Part shown: positions 28,365 through 37,201 of the stretch, one piece after another
How positions within the stretch are numbered: position 1 is the first letter of the stretch
Layout: every line of letters starts with the position of its first letter
DNA from: an uncultured Clostridia bacterium
Lineage (GTDB): Bacteria > Bacillota > Clostridia > Christensenellales > Borkfalkiaceae
NCBI GenBank assembly: GCA_949290575.1
Contig: CASESJ010000001.1
Location: 591,912 to 655,911, forward strand
Length of the DNA: 64,000 nt
Direction of reading: 5' to 3'
Program-made: the position numbers and the translations under genes
Notes under the pieces: generated by a model
The model's database searches: none
Told to the model about the DNA's origin: nothing
The model's input: the letters and a program-made list of their open reading frames with translations, nothing else

Positions 28365-28914
28365 AGCGCGACAAATCAAAATCTTTCTCTGAAAACTCTT
28401 TGGGGAAGCTCCCTGCGCAGTCCGCGCCGTTGAGCTCCTTTTCGTACCAGAAGACGGACAGCCATCTGCCCATCTTATATCCCTGCTCTTTGAATTCGGC
28501 TGCCTCTTTAAAGCCGAGTTTTTTATGAAAGGCGCGGCTTTTATCGTTTTCGCCCGTAATGAGCGAATACACCTTGCGATAGCCCAACGCCTGCAGAATA
28601 TCCAGAATAGCCCGCGAAAGCAGACTGCCGCAGCCCCTGCCCCGCCTGTCCTGCCTCACGTATACCGACAAGTCAGCGCACCAGCAATAGGCTCTCCGCT
28701 CGAATGCGGGCGAGGCGTAGGCGTAGCCGATTACCTCCTCCCCGTCCTCGCAGACGACTGCGGGAAACCTGCCCGCAAGCGCGGCAAACCTGTCTGAAAA
28801 AGCCTGCAGCGATGGCGTTTCGTATTCGAATGAAATTGTCGTCTGCCCGACGTACGGACGGTAGATTTCAAGCATCGCCGCATAGTCTTGCGAAGAGGCG
28901 AAACGCAGGGTCAT
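28357..28914 (-). CDS. Phosphinothricin-type GNAT acetyltransferase
   Basis: A 185-residue acetyltransferase resembling the Pat/phosphinothricin group: MLEIYRPYV near the start, TISFEYETPS, and the CoA loop RRGRGCGSLL near residue 93, with the late block FHKKLGF. Most members of the group act on amino acids or small toxic analogues; the physiological substrate here is not known. A C-terminal extension of about 20 residues (GADCAGSF...) is unusual. It starts three bases after lepA and overlaps the MGMT-like gene. Confidence 0.85.
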   Translation of the reverse strand: MTLRFASSQDYAAMLEIYRPYVGQTTISFEYETPSLQAFSDRFAALAGRFPAVVCEDGEEVIGYAYASPAFERRAYCWCADLSVYVRQDRRGRGCGSLLSRAILDILQALGYRKVYSLITGENDKSRAFHKKLGFKEAAEFKEQGYKMGRWLSVFWYEKELNGADCAGSFPKEFSEKDFDLSRYE

Positions 28915-28917
28915 ATG

Positions 28918-30726
28918 TCACTCCTTGTTGGTCTTGAGTATCTCCATGAATACTTCCGAAGGCACTTCCACGCTGCCTATCGAGCGCATTCTCTTTTTGC
29001 CCTCTTTCTGCTTTTCGAGCAGTTTCTTCTTTCTCGTAATGTCGCCGCCGTAGCACTTTGCAAGCACGTCCTTTCTGACCGCCTTGACGGTTTCCCTTGC
29101 AATTATCTTGCCGCCTATTGCCGCCTGAACGGGCACTTCGAAGAGCTGTCTGGGAATTGCCTCCTTGAGGTTTTCGCAAAGCATTCTGCCGCGGGCATAC
29201 GCAGAGTCCTCGTGCACTATCATTGACAGCGCGTCGCACACCTCGCCGTTTAAAAGTATATCAAGCTTGACGAGCTTGCTGCGCTCGTAGCCGATGAGCT
29301 CGTAATCGAAGCTCGCATAGCCGCGCGTGCGGGACTTTATTCTGTCGAAGAAATCGAATATAATCTCATTGAGCGGCAGACGGTATACAAGCTGCACCCT
29401 CTTTGCGTCGAGGTAGGTCATCTGCTCGAATACGCCCCTCTTTTCGCGGCACAGGTCCATTATCTGACCGAGGTAATCGGGCGGGGAATAGATATCCGCC
29501 CTTACAACCGGCTCTTCCATATAGTCAATCTCCGACTGGGGCGGAAGATGCGACGGGTTGTCGACGAAGAGCGTTTCGCCGTCAGTCTTTATTACTTTAT
29601 AGCTGACCGAGGGAGCTGTGGTTATGATATCCAGACCGAACTCGCGCTCCAGCCTTTCCTGCATTATCTCCATGTGCAGAAGTCCGAGAAAGCCGCAGCG
29701 GAAGCCGAAGCCGAGCGCGACGGACGTATCGGGTTCGAACACGAGGGACGCGTCATTGAGCTGAAGCTTCAATATGGCGTCCTTGAGGTCGTTGAACTTG
29801 CTGCCGTCGAGAGGATAAATGCCGCAGAACACGACGGACTGAACCTTTTTATAGCCGGGCAGGGGCTCTTTTGCTGGATTGTCCGCACTCACAACAGTAT
29901 CGCCCACAGCCACGTCCTGTATGGACTTTATCGAGGCGGCGATATAGCCTACTTCGCCCGCAAAGAGCCCGTCCTTGGGCACGGTGTGCGGAGCGAAGAC
30001 ACCCACTTCGACTACGTCGTAAATCTTGTCCGAGCGGAAACACTTTATTCTGTCGCCGACGTTGACGCTGCCGTCCTTTATTCTCACAAACAAAATTACG
30101 CCCTTGTAGTTGTCGTAATAGCTGTCGAATATGAGCGCGCGCAGCGGCGCGGACGCGTCGCCTTCGGGCGCGGGAAAGTACTTTATGATATCCTCTAAAA
30201 TTTCCTTGATGTTCGTGCCTTCCTTTGCGGAAACGAGGGGCGCGTACGACGCGTCAAGACCGATAACCTCCTCTATCTCCTGCTTTGCCTCGTCGGGGCG
30301 GGCGGAGGGAAGGTCGATTTTATTTATGACGGGCAGAATTTCAAGGTTGTTTTCGAGCGCGAGATAGACGTTCGCCAGCGTCTGCGCCTCTATGCCCTGC
30401 GAGGCGTCCACAACGAGAATTGCCCCCTCGCAGGCGGCGAGAGAACGGGATACTTCATACGTGAAGTCGACGTGCCCCGGGGTGTCGATGAGGTTGAATA
30501 CATACTCCTCGCCGTCGTCGGCTGAATAGAACATTCTTACGGGCGCAAGCTTTATGGTTATGCCCCTCTCCCTCTCGATATCCATGCTGTCGAGAAGCTG
30601 CTCTTCCATTTCGCGCTTGGATACCTGTCCCGTGAGCTCGATTAATCTGTCCGCAAGCGTCGATTTGCCGTGGTCTATGTGCGCTATTATGCAAAAATTT
30701 CTGATGTTGCTGTTTGGTTTCTTCAT
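28918..30726 (-). CDS. lepA: Elongation factor 4 (LepA)
   Basis: A 602-residue translational GTPase that binds ribosomes and affects back-translocation and assembly. G1 is HIDHGKST (near 16-23), G2 RGITI, G3 DTPGHVDF with the catalytic His, and G4 NKIDLP. The LepA-specific C-terminal domain ends with [18 protein letters not shown], as in the family. Full length. The start is preceded by GGACGGAAC. It is first in an operon with two acetyltransferases, an MGMT-like protein and hemW. Confidence 0.97.
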   Translation of the reverse strand: MKKPNSNIRNFCIIAHIDHGKSTLADRLIELTGQVSKREMEEQLLDSMDIERERGITIKLAPVRMFYSADDGEEYVFNLIDTPGHVDFTYEVSRSLAACEGAILVVDASQGIEAQTLANVYLALENNLEILPVINKIDLPSARPDEAKQEIEEVIGLDASYAPLVSAKEGTNIKEILEDIIKYFPAPEGDASAPLRALIFDSYYDNYKGVILFVRIKDGSVNVGDRIKCFRSDKIYDVVEVGVFAPHTVPKDGLFAGEVGYIAASIKSIQDVAVGDTVVSADNPAKEPLPGYKKVQSVVFCGIYPLDGSKFNDLKDAILKLQLNDASLVFEPDTSVALGFGFRCGFLGLLHMEIMQERLEREFGLDIITTAPSVSYKVIKTDGETLFVDNPSHLPPQSEIDYMEEPVVRADIYSPPDYLGQIMDLCREKRGVFEQMTYLDAKRVQLVYRLPLNEIIFDFFDRIKSRTRGYASFDYELIGYERSKLVKLDILLNGEVCDALSMIVHEDSAYARGRMLCENLKEAIPRQLFEVPVQAAIGGKIIARETVKAVRKDVLAKCYGGDITRKKKLLEKQKEGKKRMRSIGSVEVPSEVFMEILKTNKE

Positions 30727-30753
30727 TTATGTTCCGTCCGGTTTTATATACTA

Positions 30754-30782
30754 ATTATATATAATTTTTGAACGGTTGTAAA
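30754..30782 (-). promoter_or_regulatory. Promoter of lepA operon
   Basis: Minus-strand TTTACA (30777-30782), 17 bases, TATAAT (30754-30759); leader about 25 bases. Confidence 0.7.
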
Positions 30783-30866
30783 TTATTTTTTGACCGTAAG
30801 GCGGCGTTATATGCCGCCGATATTGAACAAATTTAACACAAAACGAAATTATTTTTCTGTTTGGTA

Positions 30867-30895
30867 TTGATTTATGGCTGTTTTTACTTTATAAT
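30867..30895 (+). promoter_or_regulatory. Promoter of the EF-G-like gene
   Basis: TTGATT (30867-30872), 17 bases, TATAAT (30890-30895), followed by AAGGAGGA at 30913 before the ATG. Confidence 0.8.
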
Positions 30896-30926
30896 GGTTA
30901 TATGATGGATTTAAGGAGGAAATGAT

Positions 30927-32969
30927 ATGTCCATTTCTGCAAAAAACATACGCAATATCGCCGTCATAGGTCACAGCGGCGAAGGCAAGACTACGCTGTG
31001 CGAGGCAATGCTCTTCAACGGCGGAACGCTGACGCGTATGGGAAAAATAGAAAACGGCACGACGCTCTCTGACTTCGACGAACAGGAAATTGCGAGAAAG
31101 ATGTCGATTTCGCTCAGCGTAACTCACACGTTCTGGAAGGAGACAAAGCTCAATATTTTAGACGTTCCCGGCTTCCTCGACTTCGAAGGCGAACTCAACG
31201 AGGCAATGCGCGCCTGCGGCGCAGCCCTTATCGTTACGGGCGCGGGCGGCACGGTCACCGTAGGAACGGAAAAGGCCATTTCGCTGTGCATGAAGGCGGC
31301 TAAACCGATGGTCATTTTCATCAACGGCATGGACAAGGAAAATGCCGACTATCATTCCACTATCGACGCTCTGCGCGAACAGTACCCCGCAAAGATTGCG
31401 GCTATTCAGCTCCCCATAATGCACGAGGGCAAGATGACGGGTATGATTAACGCACTGACCGACAAGGCATACAAATTCTCGGCGACGGGTCCCGAAGAAA
31501 TTCCCATCCCCGACGATATGAAACAGCAGCTCGAGGAAATGCAGTTCGCCCTGATGGAGACGGCGGCGGAAAACGACGACGTTCTGCTTGAAAAGTACTT
31601 CGAAACGGGCTATCTCACAAGAGAAGAGTGTATTCACGGCATCAGAAAGGGCATCGCAAACATGAACGTCATTCCCGTAATGGCGGGCAGCGCGCTCAAT
31701 AACCGCGGCGTCATAAACCTGATGAACGAAATAGTCAAATACGTGCCTCAGGCTGCAGAGAGGCGCGACCTGCTCGCAACCGACTGCACTAACGACAAAG
31801 TGATTTCCGTCTCCTGCGAGGCGGACGGACCGTTTGCGGCGCAGGTATTCAAGACCTCGGTAGACCCCTTCGTGGGCAAGCTCAATTACCTCAGGGTCAA
31901 TCGCGGCGTGCTCAAGACGGGCATGAGCGTACTCAACCCCAACACGGGCACGACCGAGAGAATAACCGCGCTCTACGTCGTCAACGGCAAGAAACAGGAA
32001 GCCGTTTCGGAGCTCACCGCAGGCGATATCGGCGCGGTTGCAAAACTCACCTCCACCGGCACGGGCGACACGCTGTGCGACGAGGGCGCGCCCATAAAAT
32101 TCGACGCAATCTCCTTCCCCCGTCCCTCGCTCTATATGGCGGTTTACGCAAAGGCGCAGGGCACGGAAGACAAAGTTTTTGCAGGACTGAACAAGATTGC
32201 CGAAGAGGACAAGAGCTTTGTCATAACCAAGAACAACAACACGGGTGAGACGCTGCTCGGCGGACAGGGCGAAGTTCACCTCGACGTAATATGCAAAAAA
32301 CTCAAGAGCAAATTCGGCGCGGAAGCCGTGCTCAAACCGCCCAGGATAGCTTACAGAGAGACCATACTCTCCACCTCCACAGCCGAGGGCAAATATAAAA
32401 AGCAGACGGGCGGTCACGGACAGTACGGTCACTGCAAGATGAGGTTCGAACCATGCGAAAACGAGTTTGAATTCGCAGAAGAAGTCGTAGGCGGCGCAGT
32501 ACCCAAACAGTACATACCGGCTGTTGAAAAGGGCATAGTTGAATGTCTTTCCAACGGCGTGCTTGCGGGATATCCCGTAATGAATATAAAAGCCGTGCTG
32601 TACGACGGCAGCTATCACGACGTGGACAGCAGCGAAGCCGCATTCAAAGCTGCGGCAGAAATCGCCTTTAAAGAGGGCATGAAAAACGCCACTCCCACTA
32701 TCCTCGAGCCCATCTGCAAGATGAAGATAGGCGTGCCCGAAAAGTACCTCGGCGACGTCCTGGGCGACCTTACAAAGCGCAGGGGCAGAATTATAGTTAT
32801 GGAGGCAAAGGACGATTTGCAGATTATAACCGCTGACGCGCCTCAGGCTGAAATTCAGACTTATGCAACCGCCCTCCGCTCAATGACGCAGGGCAGAGGC
32901 AAATTCATAAGCACTTTCGACCGCTATGAACAGGCTCCCGAAAACGTTATCCAGTCTCTCATAAAATAA
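30927..32969 (+). CDS. EF-G-like translational GTPase lacking the catalytic His
   Basis: A 680-residue EF-G-type protein. G1 reads GHSGEGKTT (near 15-23). G3, normally DTPGHVDF, is DVPGFLDF, so the His that activates water is absent; G4 reads NGMDKENAD instead of NKxD. Domains II to V follow with the EF-G-like block GQGEVHLDV and GGHGQYGH. Paralogues with a changed G3 motif exist in other bacteria and may hydrolyse GTP slowly or work in recycling or ribosome rescue. The ribosome-binding site is strong and the gene is a single unit. It is not likely to be the main fusA, which normally sits with ribosomal protein genes. Confidence 0.88.
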   Translation: MSISAKNIRNIAVIGHSGEGKTTLCEAMLFNGGTLTRMGKIENGTTLSDFDEQEIARKMSISLSVTHTFWKETKLNILDVPGFLDFEGELNEAMRACGAALIVTGAGGTVTVGTEKAISLCMKAAKPMVIFINGMDKENADYHSTIDALREQYPAKIAAIQLPIMHEGKMTGMINALTDKAYKFSATGPEEIPIPDDMKQQLEEMQFALMETAAENDDVLLEKYFETGYLTREECIHGIRKGIANMNVIPVMAGSALNNRGVINLMNEIVKYVPQAAERRDLLATDCTNDKVISVSCEADGPFAAQVFKTSVDPFVGKLNYLRVNRGVLKTGMSVLNPNTGTTERITALYVVNGKKQEAVSELTAGDIGAVAKLTSTGTGDTLCDEGAPIKFDAISFPRPSLYMAVYAKAQGTEDKVFAGLNKIAEEDKSFVITKNNNTGETLLGGQGEVHLDVICKKLKSKFGAEAVLKPPRIAYRETILSTSTAEGKYKKQTGGHGQYGHCKMRFEPCENEFEFAEEVVGGAVPKQYIPAVEKGIVECLSNGVLAGYPVMNIKAVLYDGSYHDVDSSEAAFKAAAEIAFKEGMKNATPTILEPICKMKIGVPEKYLGDVLGDLTKRRGRIIVMEAKDDLQIITADAPQAEIQTYATALRSMTQGRGKFISTFDRYEQAPENVIQSLIK

Positions 32970-32975
32970 CCGAAT

Positions 32976-33021
32976 AAATTAAAAAAAGCGCGTTGCCTAG
33001 GCAACGCGCTTTTTTTAATTT
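32976..33021. terminator. Bidirectional terminator
   Basis: A near-perfect palindrome around CCTAGG with arms AGCGCGTTG and flanking A7/T7 runs on both sides, between convergent genes. Confidence 0.9.
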
Positions 33022-33028
33022 ATTGAAT

Positions 33029-33550
33029 TTATTTCTTTTCCCCGTCGTGGGCGGACTGTCTGATTTTTCCGTAGACGCAGAGGTCGTAAGTTTTGCCGTA
33101 ACTTAAAGAGGAATTTTTAGTTATCCCCTCGAGCCTGAACCCGTTCTTTTCGAGCACTCGCCGCGAGGCGATATTCGGCTCGAAGACCAAGCCCGTGATG
33201 CGCCAAAGCCCGAATTCTCTGAACGCCTCCTCGCACATAAGCCCTACGGCTTCGGTCATTATGCCGAGAGACGAATACTCGCTGTCAATAAAATATCCTA
33301 TCTCGCCGTCGCAGCTGCGTATGTCCTGCATGCGCTCGATTGATATCGTTCCCACTATTGTGCCGTCCGCCAGAACTGCGCGGTACAAACCGTCGCAGCT
33401 CTTTCCCGCAAGCGATATATATTCCTCCGCGTCCTTACGCGTATATGGCGACGGCATTCTGTCGGAGAGATAGGTTCTGTCCGCGCGATTGCACAGCCGC
33501 TCCAGCTGAGGCGCGTCGTCAATCGTCCACTTCTTCAATGAAATTTCCAT
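33029..33550 (-). CDS. RimJ/RimL-like GNAT acetyltransferase
   Basis: A 173-residue acetyltransferase of the RimJ/RimL shape: MEISLKKWTIDD, GEIGYFIDSEYSSLGIMTEAV (the CoA site with the usual G-x-G-I/A-T-E-A pattern modified) and the family end block PNIASRRVLEKNGF, which binds CoA. It could modify an alpha-amino group of a protein or a small molecule. No ribosome-binding site is clear; a TTG at 33556 is an alternative. It is the last gene of the ppx-EAL run. Confidence 0.82.
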   Translation of the reverse strand: MEISLKKWTIDDAPQLERLCNRADRTYLSDRMPSPYTRKDAEEYISLAGKSCDGLYRAVLADGTIVGTISIERMQDIRSCDGEIGYFIDSEYSSLGIMTEAVGLMCEEAFREFGLWRITGLVFEPNIASRRVLEKNGFRLEGITKNSSLSYGKTYDLCVYGKIRQSAHDGEKK

Positions 33551-33605
33551 AAACAATAAATCGCAACAGGCAAACGCCGCTGCGTCCGTTAAAAATACAG
33601 CCTCT

Positions 33606-35522
33606 TCAGGAATTTTTGACCCTTACGAACTCGATATAATCTTTTGCCGACACGGGGCGGGAAAAATAATATCCCTGAAGATAATCGCAGCCCAGCTTGT
33701 CGAGCGTTCGGACCATCTCGAGCGTCTCAACGCCCTCCGCGACAATCTTTGCGCCGAGCCCGTGCAGCATGGGCATGTAGTGCTGAAGAATTGTCTCGTA
33801 CTTGGGCTCTTCCATATATGCCTTGACGAGCGACTTATCCAGCTTGACCACGTCGAACGGGAAGTTGATGAGAAACTCCATAGAGGAAAATCCCGTGCCG
33901 AAGTCGTCAAGCGAAAGTTTATAGCCATTAGAATGAAGCCTTTCGAGATTGGACTGCAGCCTTTTATATTCCTTCGACGAGGCAGTCTCGGTTATCTCGA
34001 AGGTTATCATGCTGTTTGGCACGTCGTATTCGCCGAGCATACATTCAAGTTCTGCCACCATATCGGGGTACAGGCACTGTATTATGGAAAGATTAATGTC
34101 TATATACTTCACGCCGTATCTCTGCGGCTTTTCTTCGCCTATGAAGCGGCAGACCGATGCAACTACCTGCCTACCTATATCGACAATCGTTCCGTCCTTT
34201 TCGGCTATGGGAATGAACTCGTTGGGCGATATATATCCCAGCTCTGCGTCCTTGAGCCTTACGAGGGCTTCGCAGCCGCTGAACTTGCGCGTATGCAGGT
34301 CATATATGGGCTGATAATACACCTCGAAGGCGTTGTTGTCCAGAGCCTTCTGAACGGCATAGCCCACCTTTTCGCTGCGCTCGATATTTTCGACCGCCTC
34401 CTTCGCCGCCTCTATGACGCCTCCGCCCGCACTGTTGTCGCGGTAGTACTTCATAATGCTTTCCACGTCGGAGACCTTTTTGCCAACCTCGGGAAAGCGT
34501 ATAAGACAGGCGAACATATCTACGGGGACTACCGTGCCCGATACGAAAAACCGCTTGCCTATCGCGCGCATGTAGCCCTGTCTGAACTGTCTGTACTGCT
34601 CGTCGCCGTTAAACAGCACGGCAAACTTGCAGCCGTCCATGCAATAGATGTAATTAATTTTGCCCGTAAGCGCGGACAGCCTTGACGCCAGCTCCTTTAA
34701 AATCGTCTCCCCGCCGGCGTGACCGAGCACGGAATTTATGACGGGCATATTCTTTATTTCGCAGACAAAGAGTTTTATGCTCCTGCCCGCGTGTATCTGT
34801 ATAGCAAGAAATTCCTTTAAAGCCTTGCCGTTGAACATTCCCGTCACGGGTTCAATCTCGTCCTCGGGACGGCGCAGAGTGGCATATATGAGCATTACCG
34901 AAACGGCGAACGCGAAGTCCGAAAGCTGAATGTTTGTGTAAAACTGCACTATCGTCGCAACGAGGTTGAATAATATGAAAAACAGAATGTTTACCTGCTT
35001 TCTGACGCGCAGAAAACGACGGTTGACGAGCATATACACCGCCGTCGCCGTCAGCGCGAAGTAATGGCAGACAAACATTATGTTTATTATTACGGGATAT
35101 GCCGCCGCAGACATCTGCACGGGCATGGTATATGTAAAGCCGTATATCGCTATAGAGACCGCGTCCGCAACAATTAAAATTATCGTCAGCCAGAATACAG
35201 ACTTTGGAAGATTGCGGTTTTCGTAGCTCTCCGCAACGGCGTAAATCATGAAGATTATGCCCACGCTGTGGACGGAAATGACCATCAGCATGCGCGCCAG
35301 ATACCTCAGCCATGACGGCGTGAACTGCGGGTAAAACTGATTGAAAATGAGCGACAATACATTCATGAACGCAGAGAAAAACGATGCAATCATGAACGCC
35401 TGAAAGAGCATTTCCGTGCGGGTATGTTTGCGCTTTACAGAATAGTAATTGCCCATAATTATAAGGCAGATAACTATCGCGCAGATATCAAATCCCAATC
35501 CTACGAGTGCAGAAGAACTCAT
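33606..35522 (-). CDS. Membrane EAL-domain c-di-GMP phosphodiesterase with degenerate GGDEF
   Basis: A 638-residue protein: seven membrane helices (1-215) resembling a 7TM sensor, a GGDEF-fold domain (about 225-360) and an EAL domain (395-635). The GGDEF site is lost: the loop reads MDGCKFAVLF where an active cyclase has GGDEF. The EAL domain keeps its residues: CEALVR, DINLS, FEITET, DDFGTG, VKLDKSLV, EGVE and LQGYYF. It should therefore degrade c-di-GMP, perhaps under control of the membrane sensor and a GTP-binding pseudo-GGDEF. It lies 71 bases after an MreB-like gene in a position where mreC/mreD are expected. Confidence 0.9.
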   Translation of the reverse strand: MSSSALVGLGFDICAIVICLIIMGNYYSVKRKHTRTEMLFQAFMIASFFSAFMNVLSLIFNQFYPQFTPSWLRYLARMLMVISVHSVGIIFMIYAVAESYENRNLPKSVFWLTIILIVADAVSIAIYGFTYTMPVQMSAAAYPVIINIMFVCHYFALTATAVYMLVNRRFLRVRKQVNILFFILFNLVATIVQFYTNIQLSDFAFAVSVMLIYATLRRPEDEIEPVTGMFNGKALKEFLAIQIHAGRSIKLFVCEIKNMPVINSVLGHAGGETILKELASRLSALTGKINYIYCMDGCKFAVLFNGDEQYRQFRQGYMRAIGKRFFVSGTVVPVDMFACLIRFPEVGKKVSDVESIMKYYRDNSAGGGVIEAAKEAVENIERSEKVGYAVQKALDNNAFEVYYQPIYDLHTRKFSGCEALVRLKDAELGYISPNEFIPIAEKDGTIVDIGRQVVASVCRFIGEEKPQRYGVKYIDINLSIIQCLYPDMVAELECMLGEYDVPNSMITFEITETASSKEYKRLQSNLERLHSNGYKLSLDDFGTGFSSMEFLINFPFDVVKLDKSLVKAYMEEPKYETILQHYMPMLHGLGAKIVAEGVETLEMVRTLDKLGCDYLQGYYFSRPVSAKDYIEFVRVKNS

Positions 35523-35593
35523 ATTTTACTACCCAACCAAACCTTGCGCCACAATGCGCATACCGACAGAAATCTGAAAAGCAGAAAGACCTT

Positions 35594-36604
35594 TCAGTAC
35601 TGTTGCTCGCCCGCTATCTTCGAGCAGAGATAATCGCTCGAAAGAATAACTCCCCCGCCGATAACCGAGCACAGCGAAGGTTCTTCGCTGACGTTGACGG
35701 GAATGCCCAGCTTCTTGCCGACATATTCGGCAAAGCCGTCCATCTTAGTAAGTCCGCCCGAAAGATAAACTCCTCCGTGCATAACAGCGGACGCCACCTC
35801 TGCGGGCAGCTTGGACATGACGAGCGTTACATACTCCAAAATTTTATCCACGTAAATTCTTATTACGCCTTCAATCTGCGAGGAATTGACCGCAACAGAC
35901 GAAGGGTTGCCGGAATTAAGGTCTCTGCCGTCGGCGACAGTCATCTTGTTGTCGTCCTCAAGCAGACTTCCCACTGTGTTTTTTATTCTCTCGGCGGTGA
36001 GCGCACCTATCTTAAGACGGAAATTTTCAGCCATGTAGTCCATAAGATGAACGTCCACATTGCCGCCTCCGAGATTGACCGAGAGCCCGGAAATTATGCC
36101 GTCGAGCGACAGCACGGCAATATTGGTTATGGCATATCCCACGTCGAGACAGAACATAGGCACTGTTTCGGAAAGAGTGACGTTGTGCCCCAGCACGGCG
36201 GCAAAGGGCGTCTGAGTAAAATACGCCCTGCCTATGTTGCACTCATAAGCCACGTCGAGATATTTTTCCTTGAGCTCGTCCTTAGCTCCGCAGGGAATGA
36301 CGAACATAACCTCGCAGTTCTTTGCCTTTCTGCGCGTAACTTCTATCTTTTCCAGAAAATAAGAAAGCAGCGGCGCAAGCAGTTCGGGACGGGATATGTC
36401 GCCCTCCGTGACGGGATTGACTATGTGGGTATTGAGCGCGGCTTTACCCGAAAGAGCCCTCGCCCTGTCGCCGAAAGATTTTATGTTAATCTGTCCGTCT
36501 TCGCTCTCGACGGCGACGCACGTCGCCTCCGACAGCACCACGCCGCACCCGAGCATATATATCTTTGTTACGAACGAACCTATATCTATCGCCAGTCTTA
36601 TCAT
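35594..36604 (-). CDS. Divergent MreB-like actin-fold protein
   Basis: A 336-residue actin-fold protein at the maf locus, where mreB normally stands. Family traits include LGGGNVDVHLMDYM near 180 and TAERIK...VGSLL, with the adenosine motif YLSGGLTKMDGF near 290. Nucleotide loops are altered: phosphate-1 reads DIGSFVTKI for DLGTxNT, and phosphate-2 reads DVGYAITNIAVLSLDG for DIGGGTTDIAVISLGG. ATP hydrolysis may be reduced or lost. Function could be a specialised scaffold or a cell-shape regulator. It overlaps maf by four bases, so is co-translated. Confidence 0.72.
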   Translation of the reverse strand: MIRLAIDIGSFVTKIYMLGCGVVLSEATCVAVESEDGQINIKSFGDRARALSGKAALNTHIVNPVTEGDISRPELLAPLLSYFLEKIEVTRRKAKNCEVMFVIPCGAKDELKEKYLDVAYECNIGRAYFTQTPFAAVLGHNVTLSETVPMFCLDVGYAITNIAVLSLDGIISGLSVNLGGGNVDVHLMDYMAENFRLKIGALTAERIKNTVGSLLEDDNKMTVADGRDLNSGNPSSVAVNSSQIEGVIRIYVDKILEYVTLVMSKLPAEVASAVMHGGVYLSGGLTKMDGFAEYVGKKLGIPVNVSEEPSLCSVIGGGVILSSDYLCSKIAGEQQY

Positions 36605-37152
36605 TGCTTAATCTGCTCCAACATATTTTTTACAAGTCTTACGGGCATACCCACGACATTTGTATAACTGCCGAAATATTCCTTGACCACGCCCTCGTCC
36701 TGAATGCCGTAACTGCCCGCCTTGTCGAGGGGCGAACCGCCCGCAACGTAAGAATTTATGAACTCTTCGGAGAGGTTATTGAACCTGACTTCCGTCTTTT
36801 CGAACGAGGAAATTTTTTTGCCTCCCGCGCGGATACATACGCCCGTTATAACAAAGTGTATTCTGCCCGAAAGTTTCTTAAGCGTCGCCTTTGCGTCCTC
36901 CTCATCCTTCGGCTTTCCTAAAATTTCGCCGTTGAACACGACTATCGTATCGCAGGCGATTACCGCTGCGTCGGAATTTGAGGAAAAGACTTCGTTGCAC
37001 TTGTGCTCTGCAAGCGAACGGGCTATCTCCTCGGGCGGAAGCGTTCTGTCGACCACCTCCTCCGCGACGGCGGGAATGACTTCGAATTCCGTCAGGATAT
37101 GACTGAGTAATTCGCGCCGCCTCGGCGACGCGCTGGCAAGAATATATCGCAT
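36601..37152 (-). CDS. maf: Maf-family nucleotide pyrophosphatase
   Basis: A 183-residue Maf protein, a house-cleaning nucleotide pyrophosphatase linked to septum inhibition. Signature ILASASPRRRELL at the start, then the catalytic ACDTIVVFNGEILGKP block and DKAGSYGIQDEG. The ATG at 37152 begins the canonical MRYILASAS; a longer in-frame start upstream would include the ppx end and has no match. The 49-base gap after ppx contains a hairpin (37167-37186). maf followed by mreB is a standard Firmicutes order. Confidence 0.92.
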   Translation of the reverse strand: MRYILASASPRRRELLSHILTEFEVIPAVAEEVVDRTLPPEEIARSLAEHKCNEVFSSNSDAAVIACDTIVVFNGEILGKPKDEEDAKATLKKLSGRIHFVITGVCIRAGGKKISSFEKTEVRFNNLSEEFINSYVAGGSPLDKAGSYGIQDEGVVKEYFGSYTNVVGMPVRLVKNMLEQIKQ

Positions 37153-37201
37153 AATTTCAAACAACAATGCCGCCCTGCGGCGGCATCGTACAGTAGTTTT
37201 T

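Noticed and set aside
31158..32618. Minus-strand ORF of 486 codons opposite the EF-G-like gene
   Set aside because: The plus gene is certain by its G motifs; the minus frame is a complement artefact.
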